From the NCBI RefSeq assembly GCF_035917275.1, contig NZ_CP108508.1:248001-312000 (forward strand): a stretch of DNA of 64,000 bases. Direction: 5' to 3'. A model generated the notes under the pieces. The model saw only the letters and a program-made list of their open reading frames with translations, searched no databases and was not told where the DNA came from. The DNA is from Streptomyces sp. NBC_01237. GTDB lineage: Bacteria > Actinomycetota > Actinomycetes > Streptomycetales > Streptomycetaceae. The position numbers were made by a program, and so were the translations under genes. Shown here one piece after another: positions 9,303 to 18,209 of this stretch (the stretch's first letter is position 1; every line of letters starts with the position of its first letter).

Positions 9303-9520
9303 CGCAGCGCGGCACCGCCGCCCGACCGGAGGACAACAGTCCGACGAAGCTCGTCCCGTCCGGGGAGGCGAGCCTTTTCCGACCGCACGCCGAGGCGTGA
9401 TGAGGTACGGGGCCGGCTTGGACGATCGTGGTGATGCGGTGCCACCCGCCAGGGCGGCGACCCGGGCCGCCGCCCGCACTGCGGATCCTCACGCCGCCCC
9501 GGTCAGCCCCGCGTCCCCCA

Positions 9521-9561
9521 CCCCTGGCCGGGCGGCGCCACCGTAGCCGCCCGGCCAGGGG
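9521..9561. terminator. Perfect 16-bp stem hairpin
   Basis: The arms 9521-9536 (CCCCTGGCCGGGCGGC) and 9546-9561 are perfect reverse complements around a 9-base loop. The stem is strong enough to act as an intrinsic terminator for the choice-of-anchor gene even without a U tract, as is common in Streptomyces. Confidence 0.65.
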
Positions 9562-9563
9562 CT

Positions 9564-9609
9564 CGTTCCAGGATTCTGGAACGGGCCCCCGGAGGGGCCA
9601 TGGCCCCTC
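9564..9609. repeat. Two further consecutive palindromes
   Basis: CGTTCCAG (9564-9571) pairs with CTGGAACG (9576-9583). Then 9592-9609 is an 18-bp uninterrupted palindrome centred between 9600 and 9601, containing AGGGGCCATGGCCCCT. With the preceding 16-bp hairpin this makes three dyads in 90 bp. Confidence 0.7.
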
Positions 9610-9768
9610 ACATCTGTTCCCCGGCTGTCGGCGCCCTCGGTGACCCGACCGGATCTTCAAGGCAGGGCTCGACTCGCGCATCGCCAAGGTCGCACATCCC
9701 CTCGCCCTACGGGAGTGATCTTGCAGCGCCCGAGCGGCGGGATTCCACTGACCAGTAGGGTCGTTCAC

Positions 9769-11217
9769 GTGGAGAACGCGAACCTGACCCCTCTGGAGCG
9801 ACGCGTCTGTCAAGCGTTCCCCCTCGGGGAACCGATCGACGTTCGCCAACCTGCGGACCAGGACCGGGAACCAGCCGGCAGCTGGGCTCCGGAGCGAACG
9901 GTCCGTGCAGAGGTCATCCGCGATCTCCTTCTCAGCGAGCCGGGCGAGGCGTGCGCGCTCCGGCTGACCGGCGTCCGCATCACTGGCCTCCTCAACCTCC
10001 AGTACGGACATATCGCCCACCCGATCCGCCTCATAAGTTGCCATTTCACGCACCCCCCGGACTTCGACGGCGCACAGACTCGTCAGCTCGACCTCAGCGC
10101 GACTCACCTACCCGCCCTTTCGGCGAGCGGCATACGAGTCGACGGTGCGCTGCGACTCACCGACTGCCTCGTCGCCGGGCCTGTCCAGATGGACAGCGCC
10201 CAGGTATCCGGCGGAATCTTCCTCGACGGCGCCCGCCTTGGCCTCGACGGCGGCTGTGCGCTCCTGCTCGACCACGCCTCCGTCGGTACGGACATCTGGG
10301 CGCCCAATCTGGTGGCCGACGGCGGGATCAGCCTCGGAGCCGCACACATTCAGGGCTCGCTCAATCTGGAGAGCGCCCAGATCAAGAACGCGGAAGGTGA
10401 TGCCCTCGATGCCGCCCACCTCACCGTCGGAACCGTCCTCAACGCCGGTGGCCTCATCACCGAGGGCCGCGTCAAGCTCACCGGAACCAAGGTCACCGGG
10501 CTGCTCACCTTCATCGGGGCCCGGCTCCACAACCCGGGCGGCGTCGCACTGGGCGTCAGCAGCTGCGAGGCCGCAGTGTTCTCGCTCTGGGACGCCGACC
10601 AGATATCCGGCGACGTCAAGATGCACTACGCCAGCTTCAAGGTCATCCACGCCAAGCCCCAAGTCTGGCCGACCACGGTGCGCCTGGAGGGACTGACGTA
10701 CGAGACTCTCGTTCCGCGCCTGCCCGCAGCACAGCGGCTGGCCCTGCTGGAGCGCGATGTTGACGGCTTCGTACCTCACGCCTACGAGCAACTCGCCGCC
10801 TCATACCGCCGCGTCGGTGACGACGTCGAAGCCCGCAACGTCCAACTCGCCAAGCAGCGTCGGCAACGCAGGTCACTGCCCTGGTTCGGCAGGCTCTGGG
10901 GCTACCTCCAGGATGCAACTGTCGGCTACGGCTACCGTCCCACCCGTGCCATGGGCTGGCTTCTGGCTCTGCTCGTCATCGGTTCAGTCACCTACGGACT
11001 GCACCACCCAAGCCCGGCAGCTCACGGCACAGGCCCAGCCTTCAACCCCGTCTTCTATACCTTCAATCTCCTTGTGCCCCTCATGGACTTCGGCCAGAAG
11101 ACTGCCTTCACGCCCACCGGCCCCTACCAATGGCTCTCCTATTTCCTGATCGTCGCCGGCTGGGTGCTCGCCACGACCGTCGTCGCCGGGGTCACCCGCA
11201 ACCTCAGCCGCTCATAG
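9769..11217 (+). CDS. Quintuplet-repeat membrane protein (often annotated membrane-associated oxidoreductase)
   Basis: A 482-aa protein. The GTG at 9769 gives the family-like start MENANLTPLERRVCQAFPLG. A TTG at 9721 with GGGAG five bases upstream is the alternative. Residues about 55-290 form beta-helix-like repeats with recurrent A/G-hydrophobic spacing (LRLTGVRITGLLNL, LRLTDCLVAGPVQMDSAQVSG). A basic region (KQRRQRRSLPWFG) and two to three membrane helices follow at the C-terminus. Streptomyces relatives are called membrane-associated oxidoreductases, but I see no nucleotide-binding motif and would not claim that activity. Confidence 0.75.
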   Translation: MENANLTPLERRVCQAFPLGEPIDVRQPADQDREPAGSWAPERTVRAEVIRDLLLSEPGEACALRLTGVRITGLLNLQYGHIAHPIRLISCHFTHPPDFDGAQTRQLDLSATHLPALSASGIRVDGALRLTDCLVAGPVQMDSAQVSGGIFLDGARLGLDGGCALLLDHASVGTDIWAPNLVADGGISLGAAHIQGSLNLESAQIKNAEGDALDAAHLTVGTVLNAGGLITEGRVKLTGTKVTGLLTFIGARLHNPGGVALGVSSCEAAVFSLWDADQISGDVKMHYASFKVIHAKPQVWPTTVRLEGLTYETLVPRLPAAQRLALLERDVDGFVPHAYEQLAASYRRVGDDVEARNVQLAKQRRQRRSLPWFGRLWGYLQDATVGYGYRPTRAMGWLLALLVIGSVTYGLHHPSPAAHGTGPAFNPVFYTFNLLVPLMDFGQKTAFTPTGPYQWLSYFLIVAGWVLATTVVAGVTRNLSRS

Positions 11218-11219
11218 CC

Positions 11220-11330
11220 CTTCGCGCGAGGTAGGCAGTGTGTGCGCTGTGGGTAGGTGGTCCCGTCACGCTGCATGTGGCGGGCCCACTTCAAGGCGGT
11301 GTGGATGTGGACATCGAGCAGGTCAGCCAC
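11220..11330 (-). pseudogene. Integrase-like C-terminal remnant
   Basis: The minus strand encodes VADLLDVHIHTALKWARHMQ followed by RDGTTYPQRTH, resembling the tail of a group of actinobacterial phage-integrase-like (tyrosine recombinase) proteins. The catalytic region is absent. Only about 35 residues are recognisable, so this is a weak call. Confidence 0.4.
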
Positions 11331-11554
11331 GGCTGGAGCGGGCGGGGAGGCGATGGTGTGCGGCGTGGTCAGGCCCGCGCTGTGCGGACCGGTCCAAGAT
11401 GGGGCCTGATGTCGTGGGCGGACTCCGGGAAGTTCACACCTTCTGCGGGCAGAGCACAGTGACGGCTCGTCTACGGTCGGCGCGGAAAGCCCCTGATGGT
11501 TCTGCCGTCAGCGGACCGGCTGGATCTCGGACAGCGGCCCGCGAAGATGACTGT

Positions 11555-12269
11555 ATGGGGAAGAACATGGCGGTGCGTCGACTCGATCTCGGGTATTTCA
11601 TCCGCCCCGCCTCGGAAGTGGGCGGCCCGCAGCCACGGGTCGAACCCGTCCTTGCCTACCTGGTGCAACACGACAGCGGGCTGATCCTCTTCGATACCGG
11701 CATCGGGGACGCGGACGCGGAAACCGAAGCCCACTATCGTCCCCGCCGCCGTGCGCTACCGGACGCCCTCTCCGCGTCCGGAGTCGCCCTCGATGACGTC
11801 TCCATGATCGTTAACTGCCACCTGCACTTCGACCACATCGGCGGGAACCCTCTCCTGGGCGGCAAACCCATCCTGGTCCAGGATGTCGAACTGGCCATCG
11901 CCCGCCGGGGCGGCTACACAATCGACGAGCTGATCGACTTCCCCGGTGCGACCTACGAGGGAACTCGTCGGCGAAACCGAGGTCTGGCCCGGAATCTGGA
12001 TCGTTCCGACACCCGGGCACACCCAAGGGCACCAGTCGCTGGTCCTCCGGCAAGGCGACGGCACAGTAGTCCTCGCCGGCCAGGCATACGACTTCGCTTC
12101 CCACTTCGCGTCCGAGCAACTGGCCCGCCGTGCGACGCTTCGCGGCGTGGAACAGCCGCTTCCTCCCTATCGGCACTGGCTGGATCGACTCGCCGACTTC
12201 GACCCACGACGTGTGCTCTTCGCCCACGACTGCTCGGTCTGGGAACCGCCGCAGACCGAAGGCCACTGA
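11555..12269 (+). pseudogene. Metallo-beta-lactamase-fold hydrolase (AHL-lactonase-like) with single-base frameshift
   Basis: From ATG 11555 the frame encodes a metallo-beta-lactamase fold: LILFDTGIGD, then the metal motif NCHLHFDHIGGN, to about residue 135 (FPGATYEG). The rest lies one base out of frame: ELVGETEVWPGIWIVPTPGH, then VLAGQAYDFASHF and RRVLFAHDCSVWEPPQ. Deleting one G from the GGG at 11959-11961 would restore TYEELVGETEVW and a full-length protein of about 238 aa, close to N-acyl-homoserine-lactonase-like family members. It is either a recent pseudogene or a sequencing error; everything else in the gene looks intact. Confidence 0.75.
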
Positions 12270-12486
12270 AACCGGTCCGCGGCCAGGGCGAAGGGTTGCT
12301 CATCGCCGGACCGGTCATGGGCTTTTGAAGGAGCGAGAACAGCGCGAGCAGCCGGGCGGACGTATACGTATGCGCGCTCCTGCTTCCCGCAGTACCGGAC
12401 ACACCCTGTCCTCTACCTCTGCCATCGTGGCGTACGAGCCGTTCGGAAGGCAGAACGCCTGGTCACGGCAGCCACCGCTCGACATC

Positions 12487-12539
12487 GACGGCTGACGGCT
12501 GACGGCTGACGGCTGACGGCTGACGGCTGACGGCTGACG
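12487..12539. repeat. Heptanucleotide tandem repeat, seven copies of GACGGCT
   Basis: Seven uninterrupted copies of GACGGCT (12487-12535) plus the partial GACG lie 35-87 bp upstream of the VOC gene start at 12574. The array is non-coding on the plus strand as far as I can see. Its position would change promoter or leader spacing if the copy number varied. Confidence 0.9.
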
Positions 12540-12573
12540 ACGCACATTCTCGCAGTGAGGCAAGGAGCAAATC

Positions 12574-12996
12574 ATGTCCATCACGACCACCACTCACCTG
12601 AACTTCCGGGGCACCGCACGCGAGGCGCTGGACTTCTACCGGTCCGTCTTCGGCGGACGTACGGTCGCGGTCACCTACAAGGACGCGAACGCCGTACAGA
12701 ACGAGAGCGAGGCGGACTGGGTGATGTGGGGCGAGGTGGTCGGCGACAACGGCTTCCACGTCATGGTCTACGACGTACCCTCGCAGCTGCCCTGGAACCA
12801 GGGCGAGAACCCGTTCTTCGTCTCCGTGCGCGGCGATGACGCCGCGGAGATCAGCGCCCTGTGGGGCAGGCTCGCCGAGGGCTCGACCATTGTCGGTCCG
12901 CTGGAGCGTGCGCAGTGGGCACCGCTGTACGGCATGCTCACCGACCGCTTCGGCATCACCTGGGTCCTGGACGTCACCGTTCCGTACAACGGCTGA
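12574..12996 (+). CDS. VOC-superfamily protein, PhnB-like
   Basis: A 140-aa protein from ATG 12574 with AGGAG upstream. The start (HLNFRGTAREALDFYRSVFG) and end (LTDRFGITWVLDV) are typical of PhnB-like VOC (glyoxalase/dioxygenase-fold) proteins. Such proteins act as homodimers or repeat-pairs with various metal-dependent or binding roles, so substrate cannot be assigned. It stands alone, behind a 7-bp tandem repeat. The next genes downstream are pseudogenes. Confidence 0.85.
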   Translation: MSITTTTHLNFRGTAREALDFYRSVFGGRTVAVTYKDANAVQNESEADWVMWGEVVGDNGFHVMVYDVPSQLPWNQGENPFFVSVRGDDAAEISALWGRLAEGSTIVGPLERAQWAPLYGMLTDRFGITWVLDVTVPYNG

Positions 12997-13179
12997 ACCG
13001 ACCGACCCGACCTGCGCGCTGCCGGCTGCTGCGGCACCTCAGTACAGCCGGGACGCTGGGGGCCTCGGCGGCATCTCTGAGCGCCCAGGGCTTCTCGACC
13101 GGCCGGGCCCCGGCCACCGGCGGTGGGCAGGGCGCCGTCGGGAGCCGAGGACGACCGCCGAGCGCGCGCCCGCGACGCT

Positions 13180-13880
13180 GCCCGCCGGCCTCGGAGCAGC
13201 TGCGTACGGTGGCCTCGGACTCGGCCGTGTCCGGGATGACGTTCTGCTGCGTACCGGCGTGCAGCCGCCCGACGGTCACCACCACCGGGTCGAAGATGTC
13301 GAAGGTGCGCGTCACCCAGTTCTGCAGTGCGGTCACCATCTCGCAGACGGCCGGGACCGGGTCCTTCGCGTGGTGCGGAGCCGGATCCGTGCCCGCCCTC
13401 GCCGCGAACCGTCACCCGCAGGGCGTCGGACGCCCTCATGACCGTGCCGGGCCGGGACGCGACCCAGCCGCCGGGCAGGCGATTGGCCGCGACATGCAGG
13501 GCGAAGGCCGCGTCGAGCGGCTTGCCCGCCGCGTTCAGGACACCCTCGTCGATCATCGCGCCGGCACCGTTGTGCCCCTCCTCGCCCGGCTGGAACATGA
13601 ACACCACATCGCCCTGGAGGCTCTCCCGGCCGTCCGCGAGCAGTGTTGCCGCGCCGACGAGCCCGGCGGTGTGCGGATCGTGCCCGCAGCCGTGCATCCG
13701 GCCCGGCAGCCCGGAGGCGTACTCCACCCCCGTCAGCTCGTCCACCGGCAGCGCGTCCATGTCTCCGCGCAGCAGCACCGCCCCGCCTGGACGGCCACCG
13801 CGCGGCACGGCCGTGGATACGGTTCCGGCCATCGATGCGGCAAGACCGAAGTCCTGGACCGTCCAACCGACCTGTATCGC
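13180..13880 (-). pseudogene. M20-family amidohydrolase remnant
   Basis: The minus strand encodes the metal-binding core of an M20 aminoacylase-type amidohydrolase: GGAVLLRGDMDALPVDELTG, GRMHGCGHDPHTAGLVGAA and VVFMFQPGEEGHNGAGAMID. The frame is lost after RVTVRGEGGHGSGSAP. It resumes in another frame as MVTALQNWVTRTFDIFDPVV, then HAGTQQNVIPDTAESEATVR, and the C-terminal domain is then lost. The N-terminal region is also missing. It is divergent from the decayed Lrp/AsnC regulator, the usual arrangement for this pair. Confidence 0.8.
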
Positions 13881-13942
13881 AGGAAACACGCAAGGGACGT
13901 TGAGTAGCGCAGGATTCCGGGAGTGAACCGGAACAGGATTCC

Positions 13943-14960
13943 GCGCACAGAGTGGTACGGGCGCTCGATGACGTCGACCAGGCCCTGGTGCACGCGCTGC
14001 AGATCGCCCCCGCGCCGGGTGGAACGAGATCGGCGCGGTGCTCGGACTCGACGCCGTCACCGTGGCCCGCCGCCGGCACCGGCTCACCGAAGCGGGCGCC
14101 GCCTGGATCAGCTGCTCCCCGACGCCCGCGCTCGCTGCGACCGGGCAGGGACTGCTTGCCGTCGCCGAGGGTGGACTGTGCCGGCGGCAGCCTGCTGACG
14201 GTCGCCCGGGCCCTCGCCGAGCTGCCCCACGTCACCGCCGTCGAGCACGTCGGCGGAGACCGCGATCTCCTGCTCACGGTGATGGCCACGGACCTCGCCG
14301 CGCTCACCCACTGGGTGACCCGTGGCATCGGCGCGATGCAGGGCATCGTCGCCACCCGGACCCACCTCGCGAACACCGTCTACACCGAAGGCAGCCGCTG
14401 GCGGCTGCGCGCCCTCGACCGCCCCCGGATCGCCCGCCTCGCCGAAGCCGGCGCTCCCCCGCGCCGACACTCCCCTCTTCGCCCTCACCGACCTGGACCA
14501 CGCCCTCGTCGGGGCCCTGTCCATGAACGGCCGCGCCACCTATCGCGCCCTGGCCGACGCCTGCGGAACGAGCCCGGACACGGTCCGCCGCCGCCTCGGG
14601 CGGCTCTGCGCCTCGGGCATGCTCCAGCCCCGCTGCGAGGTCGCCCGCCCTCTGTCGGAGTGGCCCGTCACAGCGATTCTCTGGGGGAGAGTGGCCGCGG
14701 AGGAGCTGGAAAGCGCCTCCCGTTCCATCACCGGCGCCCGCGGGGTACGGCTGTGCGGCGGCCTCACCGGCCGGAACAACATCCTCGTCGTGGCGTGGGT
14801 GAAGTCCCTCTCCGACACCCAGCGCTTCGAGATACGACTCACCCAGCGCCCCCCGGCCTGGATATCACCGACCGTGCCGTGGCCCTCCGGCCACTGAAAC
14901 TCAGCGGCCGTCTGCTCGACGAACGCGGCTACCGTATCGGCGGTGTCCCGGCTGGACGTC
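13943..14960 (+). pseudogene. Lrp/AsnC-family regulator remnant
   Basis: Pieces in three frames reconstruct a two-module Lrp/AsnC regulator: ALDDVDQALVHALQIAP; then GAVLGLDAVTVARRRHRLTE; then VARALAELPHVTAVEHVGGD and DLLLTVMATDLAALTHWVTR; then LTDLDHALVGALSMNGRATY with ELESASRSITGARGVRLCGG; then GLDITDRAVALRPLKLSGRL. At least four frame changes are needed. The gene is non-functional. Its order and divergence from the M20 amidohydrolase suggest the regulator once controlled that enzyme. Confidence 0.8.
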
Positions 14961-15266
14961 CTCACCGCCGGCGCCGGCTGACGAGATCGAGGGCGATCGG
15001 CCGCCGACTCCGCATGACCTCGCGCATCGTCAGACGGTTCGCCGGTGACCGACTCGTTCGCGTCTCGGCGCCGCAGGGCGACGGCGATCGTGCCGCCGTC
15101 GATGTCAGAGGGGCGTTCGCCGTGCTCGCCGTCGAGTGCGTGTCCAGGCACCTGACATGCCGTCCCTGGCGATCAGGGGCGGGCCCAGTGTGAACCGACG
15201 CCGGCTTCGCGGGCCGCCGAGGCGTACGCCTCGTTGGCGCGGGACACGACGGACGCCGGGTGCGGG
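14961..15266. other. No gene recognised
   Basis: The stretch between the decayed Lrp/AsnC gene and the XRE-cupin gene has open frames on both strands, but none matches a family I recognise. It is probably degraded DNA continuing the pseudogene zone. Confidence 0.5.
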
Positions 15267-15851
15267 TCAGGTGGTGGAAGCGGGGCCGGGAGGCAGGTGG
15301 ACGGTCATGATCAGGTGGCAGGTTTCGGTACCCGTGCCGCGGTAGGCGTGGGGGGCGTCGCCGTCGAAGGTGGCGGTCTGGTCGGCTTCGACGGCGTGTT
15401 CGGTGCCGTCGACGATCAGGGTCATGCGTCCGGAGGTGACACTGACGGTTTCGACGACCCCGGCCTGGTGGGGGTGGCTGGGGTACTCCTCGCCGGGTTC
15501 GAGTTTCCAGCGCCAGACCTCGACCGGGGCGGGTCCTGCGGTCGTCAGCATGAGCCGGGCCTCGCTGCCCTCGGCACCGGCCCACAACGGCATCACGGTG
15601 TCGGCGGCCACGACGCGGACACGGCTTTCCGAGGGTCCCTCCATCAGTGCGGACACCGAGACACCGAGGGTGTCGGCGAGCCTGACGAGCGTGGCGAAGT
15701 TCGGGTTGCCCTGAGCCTTCTCCAGTGCGACGAGGGCGCCCTTGCTGACCGTGGCGCGGCGGCCGAGCTCGTCCAGGGACAGGCCCGCGCGGGTGCGGGC
15801 CGCCCTGACGTTGTGCGCGAGTGTCCGCAGGGCCGCGTTCGTCTCGGGCAT
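15267..15851 (-). CDS. XRE-family transcriptional regulator with cupin domain
   Basis: A 194-aa protein from ATG 15851 (MPETNAALRTLAHN), with AAGGA upstream. An N-terminal helix-turn-helix (about residues 10-65; AGLSLDELGRRATVSKGALV) is followed by a C-terminal cupin (about 85-185; WRWKLEPGEEYPSHPHQAGV, DGDAPHAYRGTG). This layout is typical of small-molecule-responsive repressors controlling a neighbouring transporter or enzyme. It is divergent from the EamA exporter at 15967, with a shared 115-bp control region, so it probably regulates that gene. Confidence 0.88.
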   Translation of the reverse strand: MPETNAALRTLAHNVRAARTRAGLSLDELGRRATVSKGALVALEKAQGNPNFATLVRLADTLGVSVSALMEGPSESRVRVVAADTVMPLWAGAEGSEARLMLTTAGPAPVEVWRWKLEPGEEYPSHPHQAGVVETVSVTSGRMTLIVDGTEHAVEADQTATFDGDAPHAYRGTGTETCHLIMTVHLPPGPASTT

Positions 15852-15902
15852 CCGATCACCATCCTTATATGGACCACTGGAATGCACCGTGCGGTCGGTT
15901 GG

Positions 15903-15933
15903 TTGACACCGGCCGGTCGGTTCGTTGTACAGT
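15903..15933 (+). promoter_or_regulatory. Candidate sigma-70-type promoter for the EamA exporter
   Basis: TTGACA at 15903-15908 and TACAGT at 15928-15933 are 19 bp apart, 34 bp before the GTG start of the exporter. The spacing is slightly long. The region also lies upstream of the divergent XRE-cupin gene. Confidence 0.4.
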
Positions 15934-15966
15934 TTAGTCGTTCCATTGCATAGTAAGGGATGTACC

Positions 15967-16803
15967 GTGATCGCTCTGCTGCTGGCTCTGGGCAGCTCGC
16001 TCGCCTATGGATGCGCCGACTTCCTGGGCGGCCTCGGTGCGCGGAAGGCCCATGTCCTGCGCACCGTGATGATCGCCGCCCCGGCCTCTCTCGTGGTCGA
16101 GCTGCTGCTGTGGCCGTTCCTCGGTGCCTCGTTCGGCGTGCAGACCCTGGCCTGGGGCGCCGCCTCGGGTGTCGCATCGGCCGCCGCGTTCGCCCTGCTC
16201 TACAAGACCCTCGCCATCGGCCCGATGAGCGTGCTCTCCCCGGTGACCGCATTGGTCTCCGCCGTGCTGCCCGTCGGTGTGGGGCTGTTCCAAGGCGAGC
16301 ACCTGGGACCGGCCGGACTGATCGGTCTGCCGCTCGCGCTTGCCGCAGTGGTAATGGTCAGCGCAGGGAAGGGCGCCGGGTCGGTACGCCCGTCCCGCGC
16401 CGCGCTGCTGCCGGCCTTCGGTGCGGGTGCCGCGATCGCCCTTCAGCTGATCTTCCTGCACCAGGCCCCCTCCGACAGCGGCGTCGGCCCGCTGATCATC
16501 GGCAGGGCGGTGTCTTCTGCCGTCACCCTCATCGCTGCCGGGGTGCTGTACCGCCGCCTGGGATCCGAGAAGCCCGCGTACGCGATGTCGGCCACCGCCG
16601 GCGTGCTGGACTCGGTGGCGAACCTGCTGTTCCTGCTCGCCGCCCGCAGCGGGGACCTCGCCGTCGTCGCCGTCATCACCGCCCTCTACCCGGCCGGCAC
16701 CGTCCTGCTCGCCCGCAGCGTGCTCGGCGAACGCATCCACCGCAGCCAGCTCATCGGGCTCGGCACCGCCGCAGCTGCCGTCAGCCTCCTCGCTCTCACC
16801 TGA
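15967..16803 (+). CDS. EamA/DMT-superfamily transporter
   Basis: A 278-aa protein with about ten membrane helices, starting at GTG 15967 after AAGGGA. It has the twofold EamA layout: LLLALGSSLAYGCADFLGGL opens the first half, and PLIIGRAVSSAVTLIAAGVL lies in the second half, which ends with LARSVLGERIHRSQLIGLG. Likely a drug/metabolite exporter in the cell membrane; substrate unknown. It is divergent from the XRE-cupin regulator, which is its probable controller. Confidence 0.88.
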   Translation: MIALLLALGSSLAYGCADFLGGLGARKAHVLRTVMIAAPASLVVELLLWPFLGASFGVQTLAWGAASGVASAAAFALLYKTLAIGPMSVLSPVTALVSAVLPVGVGLFQGEHLGPAGLIGLPLALAAVVMVSAGKGAGSVRPSRAALLPAFGAGAAIALQLIFLHQAPSDSGVGPLIIGRAVSSAVTLIAAGVLYRRLGSEKPAYAMSATAGVLDSVANLLFLLAARSGDLAVVAVITALYPAGTVLLARSVLGERIHRSQLIGLGTAAAAVSLLALT

Positions 16804-16840
16804 TCACCCCGGCCGCGGCACCGACCGTGCAAGGAGCAGC

Positions 16841-17300
16841 ATGTTCATCCAGCCTCGGGACGCCACCCCGGACGAGAGCGAAGGGCAGCCCTGGATCGCC
16901 GAAGGCCACGGCTTCGGACGGCTGAGCGTCAACGGCCTGCCCGGCCGGCCGGCCGTCGTCGCCCCCACCCACTTCACCACCGACAAACGGCGGCCTGCTG
17001 ATCCGCCCCGCCCGCCCCCACCCGGTCCGGAAGGCGATCGAGCAGAACCCGGACGTCATCTTCACCGTCATCAGCGACTACGCCTTCGTCCCCGGCCGCC
17101 GGCGTGCCAAGCGGACGTGCGGGCGAAGTTCACGTACGACGACCACAGGCCCGTCGGGCAGCGTGCCGACGTCGCCGACCGCCTCGCCGAACGCGGACAC
17201 AGCCTCGACGTGGCCACCGCGCGCCGGCAGCGCCGCCTCCCGGACCGCATCCGCATCTGGAAACCCTGCCCCCTCGCCCACCCGTACACGCCAAGGAACG
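16841..17300 (+). pseudogene. FMN-binding negative transcriptional regulator (PaiB-like) remnant
   Basis: It starts intact at ATG 16841 with MFIQPRDATPDESEGQPWIA and FGRLSVNGLPG, the PaiB-like FMN-binding N-terminus. After APTHFTTDK the frame shifts, giving LLIRPARPHPVRKAIEQNPD then VIFTVISDYAFVPG. The central flavin-binding part is missing, and a C-terminal-like piece VRAKFTYDDHRPVGQRADVA follows in the first frame. A frameshift plus internal deletion makes this a pseudogene. It was probably once co-transcribed with the exporter upstream and the B3/B4 gene downstream. Confidence 0.7.
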
Positions 17301-17311
17301 GAGCCCCGCCC

Positions 17312-18019
17312 ATGACCGTCTTCCGAATCGACCCAGCCGTCGCCGATGCCTTCCCCGACACCCTCATCGCCGTGGTCACCGCCACCGGCCTGCGCGGCCA
17401 CGGGCCGTGGCCCGCCACGACCGCCACCCTTCAGGACCTGGAGCAGCAGCTCGCCGACGGCACCTGGCAGCCCGCCGACGAGACCGACCCGCGGATCGAG
17501 GCATGGCACACCGCCTACCGCTCCTTCGGCACCAACCCCCGCCGCATCCGTCCCAGCGTCGACGCGCTCGGCCGGCGCTTCACGAAAAAGGGAACCCTGC
17601 CACGCGTCAACCCGGCCGTCGACTCCTACAACGCCGTCTCCGTCCAGCACGGGCTGCCCGCCGGGGCCTTCGACCTCGACCACGTCACCGGCCGCATCGC
17701 CATCCAGTACGCCGACGGCACCGAAGAATTCACACCCCTCGGTGAACCGGGGACCACCGAGAACCCCAAGCCCGGCGAGATCGTCTACGCGGACACCACC
17801 GGCGTCCTGACCCGCCACTGGAACCACCGCGACGCCCACCGCACCCGCGTCACCGAAGACTCCACCCACGTCGCCTTCGTCTTCGAAACCCTCCACGTCT
17901 CGCGTGACGGCCACCTTCTCAAGGCCGCGGCGCTGGACCTTCAGGGCCTGCTCGCCCCACACACCGGACAGACCGCCGTGTACTACCTCAGCCCGGACCA
18001 GCCCCAGGTCACCGTCTGA
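17312..18019 (+). CDS. B3/B4 tRNA-binding-domain protein
   Basis: A 235-aa protein from ATG 17312 with GGAG upstream. The block YRSFGTNPRRIRPSVDALGR and the stretch NPAVDSYNAVSVQHGLPAGA are characteristic of free-standing B3/B4 domain proteins, related to the editing domain of the phenylalanyl-tRNA synthetase beta subunit. Stand-alone members may edit or bind aminoacyl-tRNA, but this is not established here. It looks complete and is convergent with the amylase gene, with a strong hairpin between them. Confidence 0.85.
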   Translation: MTVFRIDPAVADAFPDTLIAVVTATGLRGHGPWPATTATLQDLEQQLADGTWQPADETDPRIEAWHTAYRSFGTNPRRIRPSVDALGRRFTKKGTLPRVNPAVDSYNAVSVQHGLPAGAFDLDHVTGRIAIQYADGTEEFTPLGEPGTTENPKPGEIVYADTTGVLTRHWNHRDAHRTRVTEDSTHVAFVFETLHVSRDGHLLKAAALDLQGLLAPHTGQTAVYYLSPDQPQVTV

Positions 18020-18155
18020 GCACCGGCCCCGCGTGGACGCCCCGTGGGCGGGGGCTCCGGGTGCTGGGAAGCAAGGGCACAGCCGCTCCCCCACGAGCCA
18101 GGTCCACCCGTCCTGTCCGCGCAGGTCCGAGCACCGGATGCGCAGTGCGCAGACA

Positions 18156-18192
18156 GGCCCGGTCCACCGGTGTCACGCCCGTGGACCGGGCC
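18156..18192. terminator. Bidirectional terminator hairpin
   Basis: GGCCCGGTCCAC (18156-18167) and its perfect complement GTGGACCGGGCC (18181-18192) flank a 13-base loop between two convergent genes, ending 18 bp from the amylase stop. Confidence 0.75.
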
Positions 18193-18209
18193 GCGTGCCG
18201 CCGGTTCGG

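Noticed and set aside
9378..9640. Possible small RNA from the clustered palindromes
   Set aside because: No promoter could be identified; described as terminator and repeats instead.
12487..12539. CRISPR or origin iterons
   Set aside because: Head-to-tail 7-bp units with no spacers; too short and GC-rich for iterons, and no replication gene nearby.
14540..15151. Minus-strand open frame next to the XRE-cupin gene
   Set aside because: Overlaps the decayed Lrp/AsnC gene, which explains the sequence better.
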